Positions 11,401 to 22,000 of a DNA stretch of 64,000 bases are shown piece by piece (position 1 is the stretch's first letter; every line of letters starts with the position of its first letter). This stretch comes from Aquatica leii (taxonomy: Eukaryota; Arthropoda; Insecta; Coleoptera; Lampyridae). Where the stretch lies: positions 174,032,035 through 174,096,034 of the forward strand of contig CM069432.1 in NCBI GenBank assembly GCA_035610365.1. Reading direction: 5' to 3'. The notes below the pieces were generated by a model that was given only the letters and a program-made list of their open reading frames with translations, did no database searches and was not told where the DNA came from. The position numbers and the translations under genes are program-made.

Positions 11401-12299
11401 GTTTTGACTTATCGTATAATAATGGACTTATATTTAAAAATGATAGACTTTTTGTGCCAAAAACTTTACGAAAGGAAATGTTAAATAGATTACATATAGG
11501 GCATGTAGGTAGAGATAAAACCAAATTAAGAGCTCGAGATGTTTTATTTTGGCCAACTGTAAATAGAGATATTGATGATCTAATAGATAGTTGTGATGTG
11601 TGTTTAACTTATAGTCAATCTAATAGAAAAGAACTGTTAATTCCACATGAGGTACCGAATGGACCTTGGGAAAAGTTAGGAATAGATTTTTATGAGTTTA
11701 ATGGTAAGAAATATATTTTAATAGTTGATTATTTTTCTAAATTTATTGAAATCGCACGTCTTCATACAACAAACGCACTATCTGTATGTAACGTATTGAA
11801 ACAAATGTTTTCAAGATACGGTATTCCAAAAATTGTAATGTCTGATAATGGACCTCCCTTTAATTCAACTGAATTTCAACTTTTTTCAAAATTTTGGATG
11901 TTTAAACACCAGACATCAAGTCCACGATATCCACAATCGAATGGACAAGTAGAAAGCATGATTAAAACTGTGAAGAATATGTTACGAAAAGCAGAATTAG
12001 ACGGAACTGATTTTTATTTATGTTTGTTAGAATTAATGAATACACCTTTATCAAATACAATTCCAAGTCCAGCCCAAATTATGTTTAATAGGCGACTGAG
12101 AACTAAAATCCCAACAAATGAAAAATTATATAAACCCAAATTTTACTCTCATTCTTATATTAGAAAACAATTAGAAATTAGACAAAATAATATGAAAAAA
12201 TATTATGATAGAGGGGCTAGGGAATTAACAGACTTAAAAACGAAGGGGACGTGGTTAAAGTTAAGAATTTTAATGAAAACAAATGGATCGATGGAATAG
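8457..12299 (+). CDS. Gypsy gag-pol polyprotein (1280 codons)
   Basis: One open frame encodes capsid-like gag; two zinc knuckles near residues 276-308 (C-x2-C-x4-H-x4-C spacing, CTRCGTTHTINNC); an aspartic protease with DTGAE near 360; reverse transcriptase with the catalytic YIDDIL near 642; RNase H with CDASKDG near 793; and integrase with an HHCC finger near 1012-1050 and catalytic D-D-E at roughly 1077 (GIDFY), 1129 (SDNGPPF) and 1165 (NGQVES). All catalytic motifs are present. The last about 15 codons are out of frame with the family: at a run of four G near 12245-12248 the continuation moves to the -1 frame. The start at 8457 is the first ATG after the primer site and has context CAAAATGGCG. 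It acts in retrotransposition as a virus-like particle. Confidence 0.93.
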   Translation: MATNKAVTPAELCFEGNMAENWEFFKQKFNIYLKASKQGDEDEEMKLFVLLNLIGDKGLRIYNTFKFEENESKNDCSIVLKKFDDKFIPMRNPTYERYKFFTRNKATHETYDHYVTALRELANTCEFGTLADSLIRDKLILGIQEIHIKDRLLREINLTLQKAVEIWKVAEVTAQQLQEINQNNNHKMPEEINMVQKTKNLSKNCLSQGQDQQSRTIQRAAVYQDLASPSTSQGDPKISQTRFQNTRWPRYVQQNQFQKTSNSKLDTYRNCIKNCTRCGTTHTINNCPAYGKECLKCKALNHYARMCNKRVNLVNLENYSLEGNDPDLFFVGNIENIKNENKWVENCLINNKLEVSFRLDTGAECNIIPLQVIRKLGIYIEEFDKPIGIISTITGEKIEPLGTCVLVLNSTNNFHLKVRLTFYIIEVNKPILGLDACKKLNLIKRVSNVNSIECNNSEIKRIINHYNVVFEGLGCLKGKYHIQIDEQAIPKVHPPRKVAYALHNKLKVKLSELENNNVIEKVEEPTEWVNSLVIVPKKNFDLRICIDPRDLNKVIKREHYYIPGLEDIISKLRNAKVFSVLDCSNGFWQIQLDEESSKLCTFNTPFGRYKFLRLPYGVSCAPEVFQKKLGQIFESLEGVDTYIDDILIWGENFEQHNERLIKVLEKAKENHIKFNLNKCKFCVKEVKYMGHLLSENGLHTDTSKVSAISNMTEPKDRKDVERFLGLTNYLSRFIPNYSEVTEPLSLRCLIRKDILFHWDQEQVRSFDKLKNLLINAPVLQFYSRTDAIIISCDASKDGLGAVLMQRDAPVAYASKALTDCQRNYAQIEKEMLAIVFACKKFHHYIFGRNDVTIETDHKPLISIYNKPLTTAPARLQRMLIMIQQYTLNLVYKKGKELFIADCLSRAFENNIDEIFEDKCNEIEFQLCMVKESLPVSESKFDLFKSEISKDQHLIRLIDLIKNGFPDSKDNLEDEFKKYWSYRFDLSYNNGLIFKNDRLFVPKTLRKEMLNRLHIGHVGRDKTKLRARDVLFWPTVNRDIDDLIDSCDVCLTYSQSNRKELLIPHEVPNGPWEKLGIDFYEFNGKKYILIVDYFSKFIEIARLHTTNALSVCNVLKQMFSRYGIPKIVMSDNGPPFNSTEFQLFSKFWMFKHQTSSPRYPQSNGQVESMIKTVKNMLRKAELDGTDFYLCLLELMNTPLSNTIPSPAQIMFNRRLRTKIPTNEKLYKPKFYSHSYIRKQLEIRQNNMKKYYDRGARELTDLKTKGTWLKLRILMKTNGSME

Positions 12300-12589
12300 T
12301 ATTAAGTAAACTAGATCAGCCTAGGTCGTATACAGTAGTTTTAAGTGACAGTAGAAATGTAATCATTAGGAATAGAAAACACTTAGTATTAGTTTCTAAG
12401 AAAACTTGTTCAAACAAAATTGTGGACAAAGTATTGAATTATGAAATTCCACATTACGAGGAAAGTAGTTCTAATACTAGCAAAGAAGAACAAATATTAG
12501 ATAACGTTCCGAATCCTGTACATTTAGAACCGTTAAGTAGATCTAAAAGTGGTCGCACAATTAAAGCACCACAAAAATTAAATTTATAG
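12248..12589 (+). CDS. Gypsy integrase C-terminal tail, shifted frame
   Basis: Continues the integrase C-terminal domain in the -1 frame relative to gag-pol. It contains a DVVKVKNFNENKW segment and a basic RNRKHLVL stretch, then a variable acidic and polar tail ending at the stop at 12587-12589. The shift sits at a run of G residues, so it may be a one-base loss in this copy, a base-calling error, or a genuine programmed -1 shift. The last is less likely because it would fall very late in pol. Confidence 0.7.
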   Translation, partial: DVVKVKNFNENKWIDGIVLSKLDQPRSYTVVLSDSRNVIIRNRKHLVLVSKKTCSNKIVDKVLNYEIPHYEESSSNTSKEEQILDNVPNPVHLEPLSRSKSGRTIKAPQKLNL

Positions 12590-12660
12590 TTTAACTTAAG
12601 TGCTAAGGATTTATGTGAATTACATATCAATGTAAAATATGCATGTTAGTATTAAAGTTT

Positions 12661-12673
12661 AAAAAAAGGGAGA
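12661..12673 (+). other. Polypurine tract of the Gypsy element
   Basis: An all-purine run AAAAAAAGGGAGA lies directly against the 3' LTR. This is where plus-strand DNA synthesis is primed in LTR elements. Confidence 0.85.
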
Positions 12674-12850
12674 TGTTAGAGATGTAAGGTTGGCAACACG
12701 AAGTAGTAATCCAACAGTTTTTGAATTGATACTTCATCTTGCCACCAACCGCCGATGTGGAAGCGTGTAGTTTTTTGTATCATGTAAGTTTAATAAATTA
12801 TTAAGTAAAACGACAGTGTTAAATAAATAAATAAAAAGAAATAATAAACA
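12674..12850 (+). repeat. Gypsy 3' LTR (177 bp)
   Basis: Identical to the 5' LTR at 8189-8365 and followed by the second GACTA copy (12851-12855). Confidence 0.95.
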
Positions 12851-12859
12851 GACTAAGCG

Positions 12860-13473
12860 CATGGTACCAAGATTATTTGAAAAATAATGCTTGGCAAGAT
12901 TATAACGCCAAATTTATCTTGATAAATAACAAATAAACTGCATAAAATACTTACACTGAGAGATCAACCCCGTTTGCTCATACACAACCATTTTAAATCT
13001 ATCTTAGACATGGAGTCATTAAATAAAGAACTCGCTCTCAAGTTAAAGAAAATTTCTGATTCTTTATTTAAACACGTAACAGCGCTCAGATCGCTTTCCG
13101 CAGATGAACAGTTATTCAAGACTCTCATCATCCATATTGTTTTAAACAAACTTGATCCCACTTTTTGCCAGTGGGAAACTCTGAGAAACAGGTCAGGTTC
13201 TGATTTACCTTTGCTGGAGAAATTCAAAACTGTTCTCACAAATACTGCTAACTTACTAGATTGTTTAGCGCCCAATCAGGCCAAACCGCATTCGGAAAGT
13301 TTCAAACCTTCTTGTAAGAGACCAAAATCGTACTCAAAATCTTTTGCTGCAAATACGTTTGCATGCGTACTTTGCAAAGGTTCTCATTCAGTAACCAAAT
13401 GCGATAAATTTCTAAAAACTTTTCCGCGTAAAAGATTAACTAAACCGAAAGAATTAAGACTTTGTTTGAATTG
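12860..13473 (+). pseudogene. BEL/Pao gag fragment
   Basis: The frame open from 12974 contains the BEL/Pao gag signature (DUF1759-like): a helical segment with KHVTALRSLSADEQLFKTL, then KLDPTFCQWETL, and a later cysteine-rich segment CVLCKGSHSVTKCDKF followed by LRLCLNC, which is the start of a second zinc knuckle. It breaks exactly there, where the CCCAA-family element begins. Sequence upstream to about 12860 has similar composition but is out of frame. No LTR is visible on the left, so this is an internal fragment. Confidence 0.75.
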
Positions 13474-15134
13474 TCAATTGTCAACAAATAAACATTTTTG
13501 AAATGTTTTTTTCAACGTTTTATAAAATATATATTTACATTTTTAAAAACATTGCAAAAACGTCTTAATTGCCAAAATTACGTTGCAAGTCAATATTAGA
13601 AAAACGTTCTAAAAATGTTTAAAAAATATTATTTATAATATTATTTATATATATTTATAATATTTTACAAATGTTACATTCATGTATAAAAAATGTATAA
13701 TCAACGCTATTTTTTAATATTGCAATATGCTTAAGAGCAGTTTTACAATCATGGTATAAATGTAAATTTAGTTGTACTTGCTTTAATTTTAAAATACTGA
13801 CATATTTGGCTGTTAGTTTTATTTATACTAACCAATAACACAGCCAATAACGACAGCATTTTACAATCAAACTAAGTATAACTTAACCGACATTTATACC
13901 ATTATTATAGAACCAACAATCTTTCTGTACTCAAAATACTTCAATTTCATGTGGCTGTAAACGCATTTGGTGCCTATAACAAAAATTAACACATTAACAT
14001 AAAAGTAAAACAAACATTATTCATGTAATTACTTTATATTAATTGAAATAATTATCCTCACAAAAGTTTCCAATTAATCAAAAATATTTCTATTTTATGG
14101 ATAGGATCCTTCGGAGTGGAAGAACGGCAACAATGAAAACAACCTTTATCTGTTGTTAAGGCCTGAACAATAAAGGTTGTTTTTGCTGTTGCCGTTTCTC
14201 CACACCGAACGATCCTATCCATAAAATAAGACTAATTATGCATGTACCTCTTTGTGTAAAAAGGAAAACCAGAACAACTGACAATCAAAGATTTTGAAAC
14301 TTTGTACACACAAAACAATGCTGCATCAATATCAGAAAAAATTACGTACCAAGATTAATTGGTTATTGTGCACGTTTAAATCTCCCATTTGACCAACATC
14401 ATATCAATTTGATAACCTTAAAACATCACAAAGAATGGAAATCATGAAATACATTTTAGTGTACTACTGCTGTAACAAATAACATTATACTTCAGCAGAA
14501 TTTTATGCAACAAAAAACCAAAAAAAAATACGTACTATCATAATAAATACTGACGTATACTTAAAGTATCTATTTGAGTTTCTATAAAACGCAAATTAGA
14601 AAACGATTAAACTAATACACTAACAATACATTACACAGCATAACGATTAATACCATGGAAATAGTTGATTCGTTGAAGCTTAAAATATATAAAGCAATCG
14701 TAAATGCAATTATAAGATACAAAATCGCCATCTTTTCACGCAGATACTGGCACTTTGCGCAAACGCGGTTATTAAGTACTTAATTCAAATTTGCAAGAAA
14801 GTTTTTAGAAAAACGAAAAGGTTTAATATGTATTTATTAATAATAAATATGTAACAAAATTTTATATAGTTGTGTTTTTGTTACAATATATAAAAGAAAA
14901 AAGTGTATAGGTGAAAGCAAGCAAAAGTATAATTTCTAATAAAATAAAAACGTTTTTAATGTTACTAAAAAATGTTTTAGAAAACATTTTTTAAATATTT
15001 CAATATCAATGTTTAAATGCAACATTTTTAAAACGCAATAAAAATATTTTTTTGAAAAACATTTTTTATTTCGATTATTTTAAGACGTTGTAACGTTTTT
15101 AAAACATGAAAAAAACGTTTCCTTGCTGATTGGG
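13474..15134 (-). mobile_element. CCCAA-terminal DNA transposon, copy 2 (reverse orientation)
   Basis: Reverse-complement relative of 1810-3335. The right end, read inwards, begins CCCAATCAGCAAGGAAACG, and the left end has a decayed CAATTGTCAACAAATAAAC terminus. Internal landmarks occur in inverted order: the AAGTACTTAATTCAAATTTGC block, a GCGCAAACGCGGTTATT block, the GTTGATTCGTTGAAGC block and the palindrome. It interrupts BEL/Pao gag on the left and is followed on the right by BEL/Pao integrase-tail sequence. No transposase frame is present. Confidence 0.8.
14093..14226. repeat. 134-bp near-perfect palindrome inside the CCCAA-family element
   Basis: The left arm (14093-14149) begins TTTTATGGATAGGATC and the right arm (14170-14226) ends GATCCTATCCATAAAA. 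By eye about 50 of 57 positions pair, and the 20-nt centre (TTGTTAAGGCCTGAACAA) is itself nearly self-complementary. As single-stranded DNA or RNA it would fold into a long hairpin. Copy 1 (2688-2760) has kept only one arm and the centre. Confidence 0.85.
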
Positions 15135-15135
15135 T

Positions 15136-15245
15136 ACATCCAAAAAGTGATAATGTAGTACGTGTAGTAACAATAAAAACTAGCTCTAAGTACAATAAAA
15201 AGAGCAATTAATAAAATTTACGTGTTGCCAAAAACAAAAATTTAG
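15136..15245 (+). pseudogene. BEL/Pao integrase C-terminal tail fragment
   Basis: Immediately after the CCCAA element a frame reads HPKSDNVVRVVTIKTSS, the conserved BEL/Pao pattern H-P-G-x-D-x-x-x-R-V-V-T-I-K-T at the end of integrase. After a one-base shift there is a segment ending I-Y-V-L-P, matching the family K-L-C-L-L-P. It corresponds to the same part of pol as 23545-23660, so two different BEL/Pao copies are represented in the region. Confidence 0.65.
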
Positions 15246-17753
15246 TATATTGTAGTAATATAAATAATTCATTTTTATTTTGTTATTCTTTGAGTAGTGG
15301 CAATTATGTTCAAAGCTTAAGTTATTTTATAGTAATTTAATTTATATTTTTTGTTATGGTTGTTAAGATACAATTTTATATAATAATGAATCACATTGAC
15401 GTTTTAATAAAAACGAATAAATATATGTTGTTCAAGTAATTGAATATAATTAATAAATGCTTCTAAATAATTAATATAGTTCGCGAATACCGTCCATAAA
15501 TATAATAGTAGACACCAGATACCAGAAGCGAACTAGAAATTAACATTAATTGTTGATTCGTTGAAGCTTAAAATATCTCTAATACCACAAAAATCTGCTA
15601 TGGACTTTCAATAGATGCCTATTCAGAGACATCTGAACGTTTTTCGGACATTCACAAAAGATCCAAGGTAAATACTATGGACGTCCATTGTACGTTACTT
15701 TGACACAGAGTTAAACATCCAAAAAACGTCCATAATAGCTCCAGCCCTATTTTCACTGTTCATATTGTAGCGAATTTATTATTAAAACTAATTTATTTAA
15801 ACGACTAAAAATATGTTTTACCTATACTAGAAATATGTATGTATTATACTTCTAAATGAACGGAACTAATTATATCTATTAATATTTAATAAAAAAACAC
15901 TTACACTATAATTTATATCACTTACAAGAGGATAAGATAAAGTGCGCGGATAGCTTCACACAATTGTTTACACTAAAATCACGTACGAGATTATTCTCCG
16001 AATATTTATGTACACACACGAGCTAACGACTTATTTATTTCAACTTGAATAATCTTAACACTGCAGACTTCGCATTACGGCAATAACTGACCTACGATTT
16101 GTTTCTTCGGTATTTATATACATTTGGAAATCCTTCTCGAGTGTTCCCTATCTTTCGGTATATCTTCTAGAAGATAGATAACAACTTCCAGAAGACTCTT
16201 GAATTTGCAGATAACTTCTCGAACGTTTCAATACATTACAAAATTAGATACAAGAATTTATTATAAAACATTAATACATAATACAACAAAATACGATTTA
16301 TAGAATATATAATAAAATACAAGACTAAAAAAACAATTAAAAAAATTTAAATTTTTAAAAATTGATTACACATTTCACGAAATAATATTATAACCAACAA
16401 TAGAAAAACAAAACTTAATAATTACTTAAAAAAATGTTTTAAAAGTAAAACAACATACACAATAAAATTAAAAAAAAAAAACTTAAAGGTACTCCTTAGT
16501 TAAAAATGAGAAACAAAATAATAAAATAATTGAATTGTTACCACATAATAATCTTGTATCTCTTATTCTGATTCTTCCATTTATTTCGCCTCCCTTACAG
16601 CTAAATTCCTAAACCACGACTTAATCTCGTCTTCTACTCCTATGTTGGTTGAATTTTTTGGTAACCAAACACCTTTAAATTATAACAATAATTTAAAATA
16701 TGTCTTATCCAAATTTGTATTTATAAAAACTAACTACAATTATTGTTTCGACTGTATATAATCTTAATTGGCAGTCAGCGTCAGATAATAAATTGCAACC
16801 ATTTAAATCTACCTTAAAACTTTTAAATTAATTATTGTTATAATCAGAATATAATTTTTGTAATAAATTTAAAAAATGCAGCTAATCCGCTATTGAATCT
16901 TAATAGTGACGCTTGTGACTTCGATTATAACTACTTTTCTAGGTTCGATCAAAATTAAAGTGCGAATGTAAATATTAGATATAATATTATTAGAGGTTAA
17001 TACACCTGGGCTATAAAAATTTTGTTCTTACCTTTTCCTTGTATCATTAAATTCCTTTCTGCCACTTATTTAAAAAAAATGTCCTGTAAGCAAGAAATTA
17101 CATGTTAAATATAAAAAAAATAGTCAGAGAGAGTGTAAAAAACTGTTCAGTTAAGTTACCTCTAATAAGGTAAGGTTAACGGAATAAAAAGCAATCTTTA
17201 TGCAATTATCCTTATAATTTACCACTAACATATAAACATGACAATGATATTTACCTGTCATCGAATATACTGCTGACGATTACGACAGAGCTCTGCTTCT
17301 AATGGTGTTGCATGTACTTTCTGTATGTCGATTAGATGGCATCTTTTATTTACCGAGCAAGAATGATTATATTGCCGGCACTTTACCAAATAACGGCCGT
17401 TACTATTATTTTCTAGGTAATTTGTATTTTTTAAATACGAAAAATCATGGAGAGTCCATGTTTGCACGTACGCATCAACAAGTTGTTGAATCGCAGTTCT
17501 TGTTCAGGAACACTTGTTTCCATAAATCAATTTAGTTTGAACGACTACGATGTTTTTAATAACTAATTTAATTTTAAGTCTATAATGAATCAAAACTGAT
17601 GAAAATATTATAAACATAACTTCGCATACGTATTATATCTGCGTATTATGTTACATTATGGCACAGGTCATGCCTTGGTCATCTGTAGTTGTAGAAAAAT
17701 AGCGTTAGCATTTACCGAATGGTACAAATGTCCTACAAAAGACGTCCATATTT
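15246..17753. other. AT-rich gene-free stretch, possible solo LTR
   Basis: No coding frame is supportable; the pair of overlapping open frames at 17258-17535 is not recognisable. From 15769 a block starting TGTAGCGAATTTATT and running to about 16239 (ending TACATTACA) has the look of a solo LTR: TG...CA ends and moderate GC islands with TCTAGAAGATAGATAAC. No target duplication is seen, so this is tentative. A 25-bp block beginning GTTGATTCGTTGAAGC recurs at 14666 and 15551. Confidence 0.3.
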
Positions 17754-17960
17754 TATTTAGTTCTGTTTTTGTTACCATATATAAAAGAAAAAAGTGTATA
17801 GGTGAAAGCAAGCAAAAGTATAATTTCTAATAAAGTAAAAACGTTTTTTGTTACTAAAAAATGTTTTAGAAAACATGTTTAAATGAAATATTTTTAAAAC
17901 GCAACAAAAATATTTTTTTGAAAAACATTTTTTATTTCGACTATTTTAAAACGTTGTAAC
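17754..17960 (-). repeat. CCCAA-family transposon fragment (copy 3)
   Basis: About 200 bp closely matching 14874-15095 of copy 2, including TATAAAAGAAAAAAGTGTAT and the subterminal AAAACGTTTTT arrays. It ends at GTTGTAAC without the terminal 30-40 bp and is followed directly by BEL/Pao RNase H sequence. Confidence 0.8.
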
Positions 17961-17961
17961 A

Positions 17962-19035
17962 AGCGTATATGGTGCGTGTTTGTACCTTCATTCTATTGAC
18001 GAGGACAACCGGGTTCATTCTCATCTTTTATGTGCTAAGTCAAAGGTAGCACCTCTTAAACCCACTACAATCCCTAAGCTTGAGCTTTCCTATTCGCTAA
18101 ACGTTTACCCATAATTTGAAAATCATGAGATTAACTATATCTGCTTGTAACTTATGGTCGGACTCCACTATAATTTTGGAATGGTTAAAAACGCACCCTA
18201 CTCTTCTGAAACCATTTGTTTGCAATAGGGTTGCTGACATCCAGCAACTCACTTCGGCTTCCGTTTGACGACATGTTTCTACTAAATCGAATTCAGCCGA
18301 CATGCTGTCCAGAGGCATACCTTCTCAAAATTTAAAGAGGTGTATTCTTTGGTGGAATGGCCATCTTGGTTGTTGGATGACAAAACTTCGTGACCTAGTT
18401 CTGCTCTTGTTAGTTTCGAATTGCCGGATCTGAAAACGGAAGTTCAAATGTTAATTTCGCATCGTCTAAATGATTTTCCCACAGATAATTTCTCTAGTAT
18501 GACTAGTTTAGTCGTCGCTTATAGTCTTCGTTTCTATAAAAATTGTTCAAGCTCGTCAAAAAATCGTTTTAGCGGTCCCATTACTGTTAAAGAAATCCAA
18601 TCAGCTTTACTGTGTCTGATCAAAATGTCCCGAGCTGACTCCTTTGCTGATGAGCTCAAATCGTTTCAGCACTCTGAACAACTGAAAAGTTCCTCGCCAT
18701 TAATAGGTTTTGCTCCATTCTTTGATGACATGGGCATCATTCGACAAATTGTGCATAAATCTTTTCGGTTTTCGCCAAAAACAACAGCCCCGATTATGGG
18801 CAATCTTCCTGCTTCACGAGTGCAACCTTCTCCGCCGTTCCACACTACTGGCATTGATTGTGGAAGCCCCATGATGATTAAAAACCGAAAGGGTCTTGCT
18901 TATTTATTTGTTTTTCGATTAAAGCACTCCACCTCGAACTGGTCACCGGCCTAACCACCGAACTATTCGTTATGACATTTTGTTGCTCCTATGTTGCGGA
19001 TCACTGAATGTCCCAAAGTCATCCCATTTTGGTTC
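17962..19035 (+). pseudogene. BEL/Pao pol remnant: RNase H and first part of integrase
   Basis: Begins with the Pao RNase H segment Y-G-A-C-L-Y-L-H-S, then SKVAPLKPTTIPKLELS. After frame breaks it continues with the W-P-S-W-L-L-D-D linker. The open frame 18421-18954 carries the start of the integrase region: the family pattern P-A-S-R-V-Q-P-S-x-P-F-x-x-T-G-I-D followed by a catalytic-type glycine/aspartate context. A frame shift near 18925 precedes L-T-T-E-L-F-V, and the sequence fades near a C-P-K-V-I segment around 19015, where the next transposon begins. It continues at 23036. Multiple stops and shifts make it non-functional. Confidence 0.75.
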
Positions 19036-22000
19036 TGTGTACGTCCTAGGGACATTCATGGGACGATCTTTTGTCACAAGTGTGTGGATCCCTACGATGT
19101 CCTTATAGGACATCTAAGCGCATATCCGCAACGCATCCTTTTAGATGACTGTAGGATATGTAGGAGGTAGTCATCCCTCTCCTTTTCTACATATTGAATT
19201 GGAAAGATATTTATATATAGTATATAGCATAGGTATATAGTAATTACGAGAGCTCAAGCACAGATTGTACTCTGTGGCTCGAGTGTAACTCAGTTAAACA
19301 AAAAACAAGAATTGAGAAAAGAAATAGCAACTAATATGTCGATCGATACTTTCAATACAACCTGATGCGTTAGGCGAGATACGTTTTCTGTTGTTTAATT
19401 TATACGCTTTTACGTAATTACTACTTCCCACACAGCATCAAACATCTCAAAGATGTCTCAAATCGAACTCAACCAGATCACAATGTCTCAACTTAAAAAT
19501 CGCAAATTTGTATATTTATGAGATATTTCAGAGAGATGACAATTTTAAATAATAACACGTTTTATAAATACAGAAAAAAGGCACCTCTCTGATAGATCTC
19601 ATACTTGTCTCAGAAACATCAATTGATTTACAATTAAATATTTTTTTTAGACATTTTTTACAATCTTTTATGTATAAACATTGCTTATTTGATTTTTTTG
19701 GTAAATTAGTAATTAAACTACGGCAAAGAATTTTTATTATAAAACTTTTTAGTAGTGTTTTAGTTAAAGTACTTTTTTGTATAAATACTTTTAGAAAAAA
19801 TAGGCACACACAGTACAAAACACTCATTTTACCTGCATTTTACCATGAATGTTGCCAGGTTAATAATTGATATTAAAACAATCTGGCAACACAGCACATG
19901 AATTGATCACGTGCTCGTTGCGTACATTTTGGCGTACATATCTTTGGCGTACATCGCCTCGCAGTTATAGGTTAAAAAGACGTTATTTTTGATTTTCAAT
20001 ACTAAAACCGAAGATTGAAAGTTTACGCTGTTATATACGTATATTATAATTAATGTTCACTTATTAAACAGGCAAGTTATTTATGTTTGGATTTTTAATC
20101 TTGATTAATTTCATTATGGATTTCTAAAACTTAGAACAGCAGAAATCGAATCTGAGTACATACTACAGATGTGGAACAAGAAAAAAAGAAAAGCACCAAC
20201 AATTTTGTCAGATTGTGATAACAAAGAACATGCTCCACTTCCTAAATCAAGTACGTTATTTGTTGTTGCTAAATTTATAGGTTTACACTGGGTATGAAAT
20301 ATTTTACCTGTATAATTTTAGGTGTTAGTGATGGGGTGTTATTATTTTCCTTATCACCACCCCTTCTAAAACCTATACCGCATGTTAAAAGCACATAGCA
20401 ACACAACAGGAAAAAACTAGTAATTTTTTTGATTTTGTTACCGTTATTGAACAATAAAATATTTTTGGTTTATAGGTTCTAGTAAAACGTTGAAAATTTT
20501 AATTGTCATACAAGCTGGTGTTTTCTCTATCGTTCTTGCAACAAGAAAATTTGGGAAAACTCTTACAATATCAAAAATGTGGTTTTCTTAAATGCATATT
20601 TAACCCAAAAATCAATTTGTGACGGGCCTTTAGAAGAACAACAGTGGCCTGAATTGAATTCCTATACAAACAGTAACCGAAATGAATGAAGTTATAAAGA
20701 AATTAATGACAATGAAAAATTTAAGAAATTCTTGGTTAGTATATGTTCAATTCTTTAACTGTAGTTATTGAAATTAAATATTTTACAAATCAATATTAAT
20801 TAGTTTAAGTACAGTGTGAGCGTATATATGAATGTTTTTATAGATTCCCCAGGGTCGACTTGTAATGTAAACCAATCTATTGTCAACATTTCTGAAAACT
20901 ATTTATCATTGTTGTAACTTCAGAGTACAGTTTGAGTTGGTGCAAAAAGATATTTTTTGTGGTCTAGAAATTGTTGTAATTGAAGGTAAGATGTTTTAAA
21001 ACCCTTTTTCACTTCATTGTTCTATAACTGTTTGAATTTCAGTCAGTGTTTGTAGTCAAAATAGGACAGAAATGACGACAGATGGTGAAATTGCAGAGAC
21101 TATTAAGAATTGGTTAACCTTGGTGAAACTGGGATTGCAGAGGGAGGAAACAAAGGATGCACAAGAAAACACTGACAAATTAATTAAATGATGGTAATTC
21201 TTTACTTTTCGTATGTTATGACTTGGTTTTTTTAAATTTTTGTAAATTAGATTTTATTTTTAAATTTTAATTAATATTTTGTGATAGATGTATGTACATA
21301 TAAATACATATATAATAAAATATATGTCTCAAAAACGTCGCATTTTTAATTTTACACATCTCTGACATAATACATATATATGTGATATATATATATCCGA
21401 TATGTTTCATAGAAACATACTTGAGATGTATACAGGGCGGACATTAAGACATCTGAGAGACGTTTCATTTATATATACGAGACAAAACAGAATGTCTCTC
21501 AGATATACTTCATCTCAATTGATATATTGCTGAGATGTATAGTAAATGTGATTTTGCTGTGTGGGTTAATATGTATATTATATTTTTATTAAGAAAAGTA
21601 CCATTTCCAGTTAAAGTACATCTACTTTGTGTTTTTTTCTATTCAGTAAAGAGACTTAACGTACTCCTCTGCGACTTGACGTAATGAATAAAGATAATTT
21701 TATCAAATAAAATACAAATTATCATTATATAAAACTATATTTTTAAATAAATAATCCTAATTATATTCAATTAAAATTAATTTAGATTATTTCATTTTTT
21801 TATCTTCTCAGTCCCGACGATCTTTAGCCCTTCTTAGCGAGTTTTTTATACTTTCTTCCCGTTTTTTTAAGTGGCGCCGAATCAATGCAACTACATAAGA
21901 GATGGTAATCGTCATGTAGAGTCGATAAAAAAGTTAATACAAAAAACTTATTTTGGTATTTCTATGTAATCAGAATTTAAATTTTTCTAAATTAAAGAAT

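Larger units (their letters stand above)
8189..12850 (+). mobile_element. Complete young Gypsy (Ty3) LTR retrotransposon, mag/K02A2.6-like
   Basis: A 4662-bp element: 5' LTR 8189-8365, primer-binding site from 8366, gag-pol 8457-12299 with a C-terminal extension in another frame to 12589, polypurine tract 12661-12673, 3' LTR 12674-12850. The two LTRs are both 177 bp and I find no difference between them. A 5-bp target duplication GACTA flanks it (8184-8188 and 12851-12855). There is no envelope gene. Identical LTRs imply a very recent insertion. Pol order protease-RT-RNase H-integrase places it in Ty3/Gypsy, and the RT segment RYKFLRLPYGVSCAPEVFQ resembles the mag/K02A2.6-like group. Confidence 0.95.

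Noticed and set aside
12240..12260. Programmed -1 frameshift site in Gypsy
   Set aside because: Too late in pol and without a classical slippery heptamer; a single-base change in a G run is simpler.
17258..17535. Overlapping open frames on both strands
   Set aside because: Neither frame matches a domain and the region has no splice or transposon context that supports a gene.
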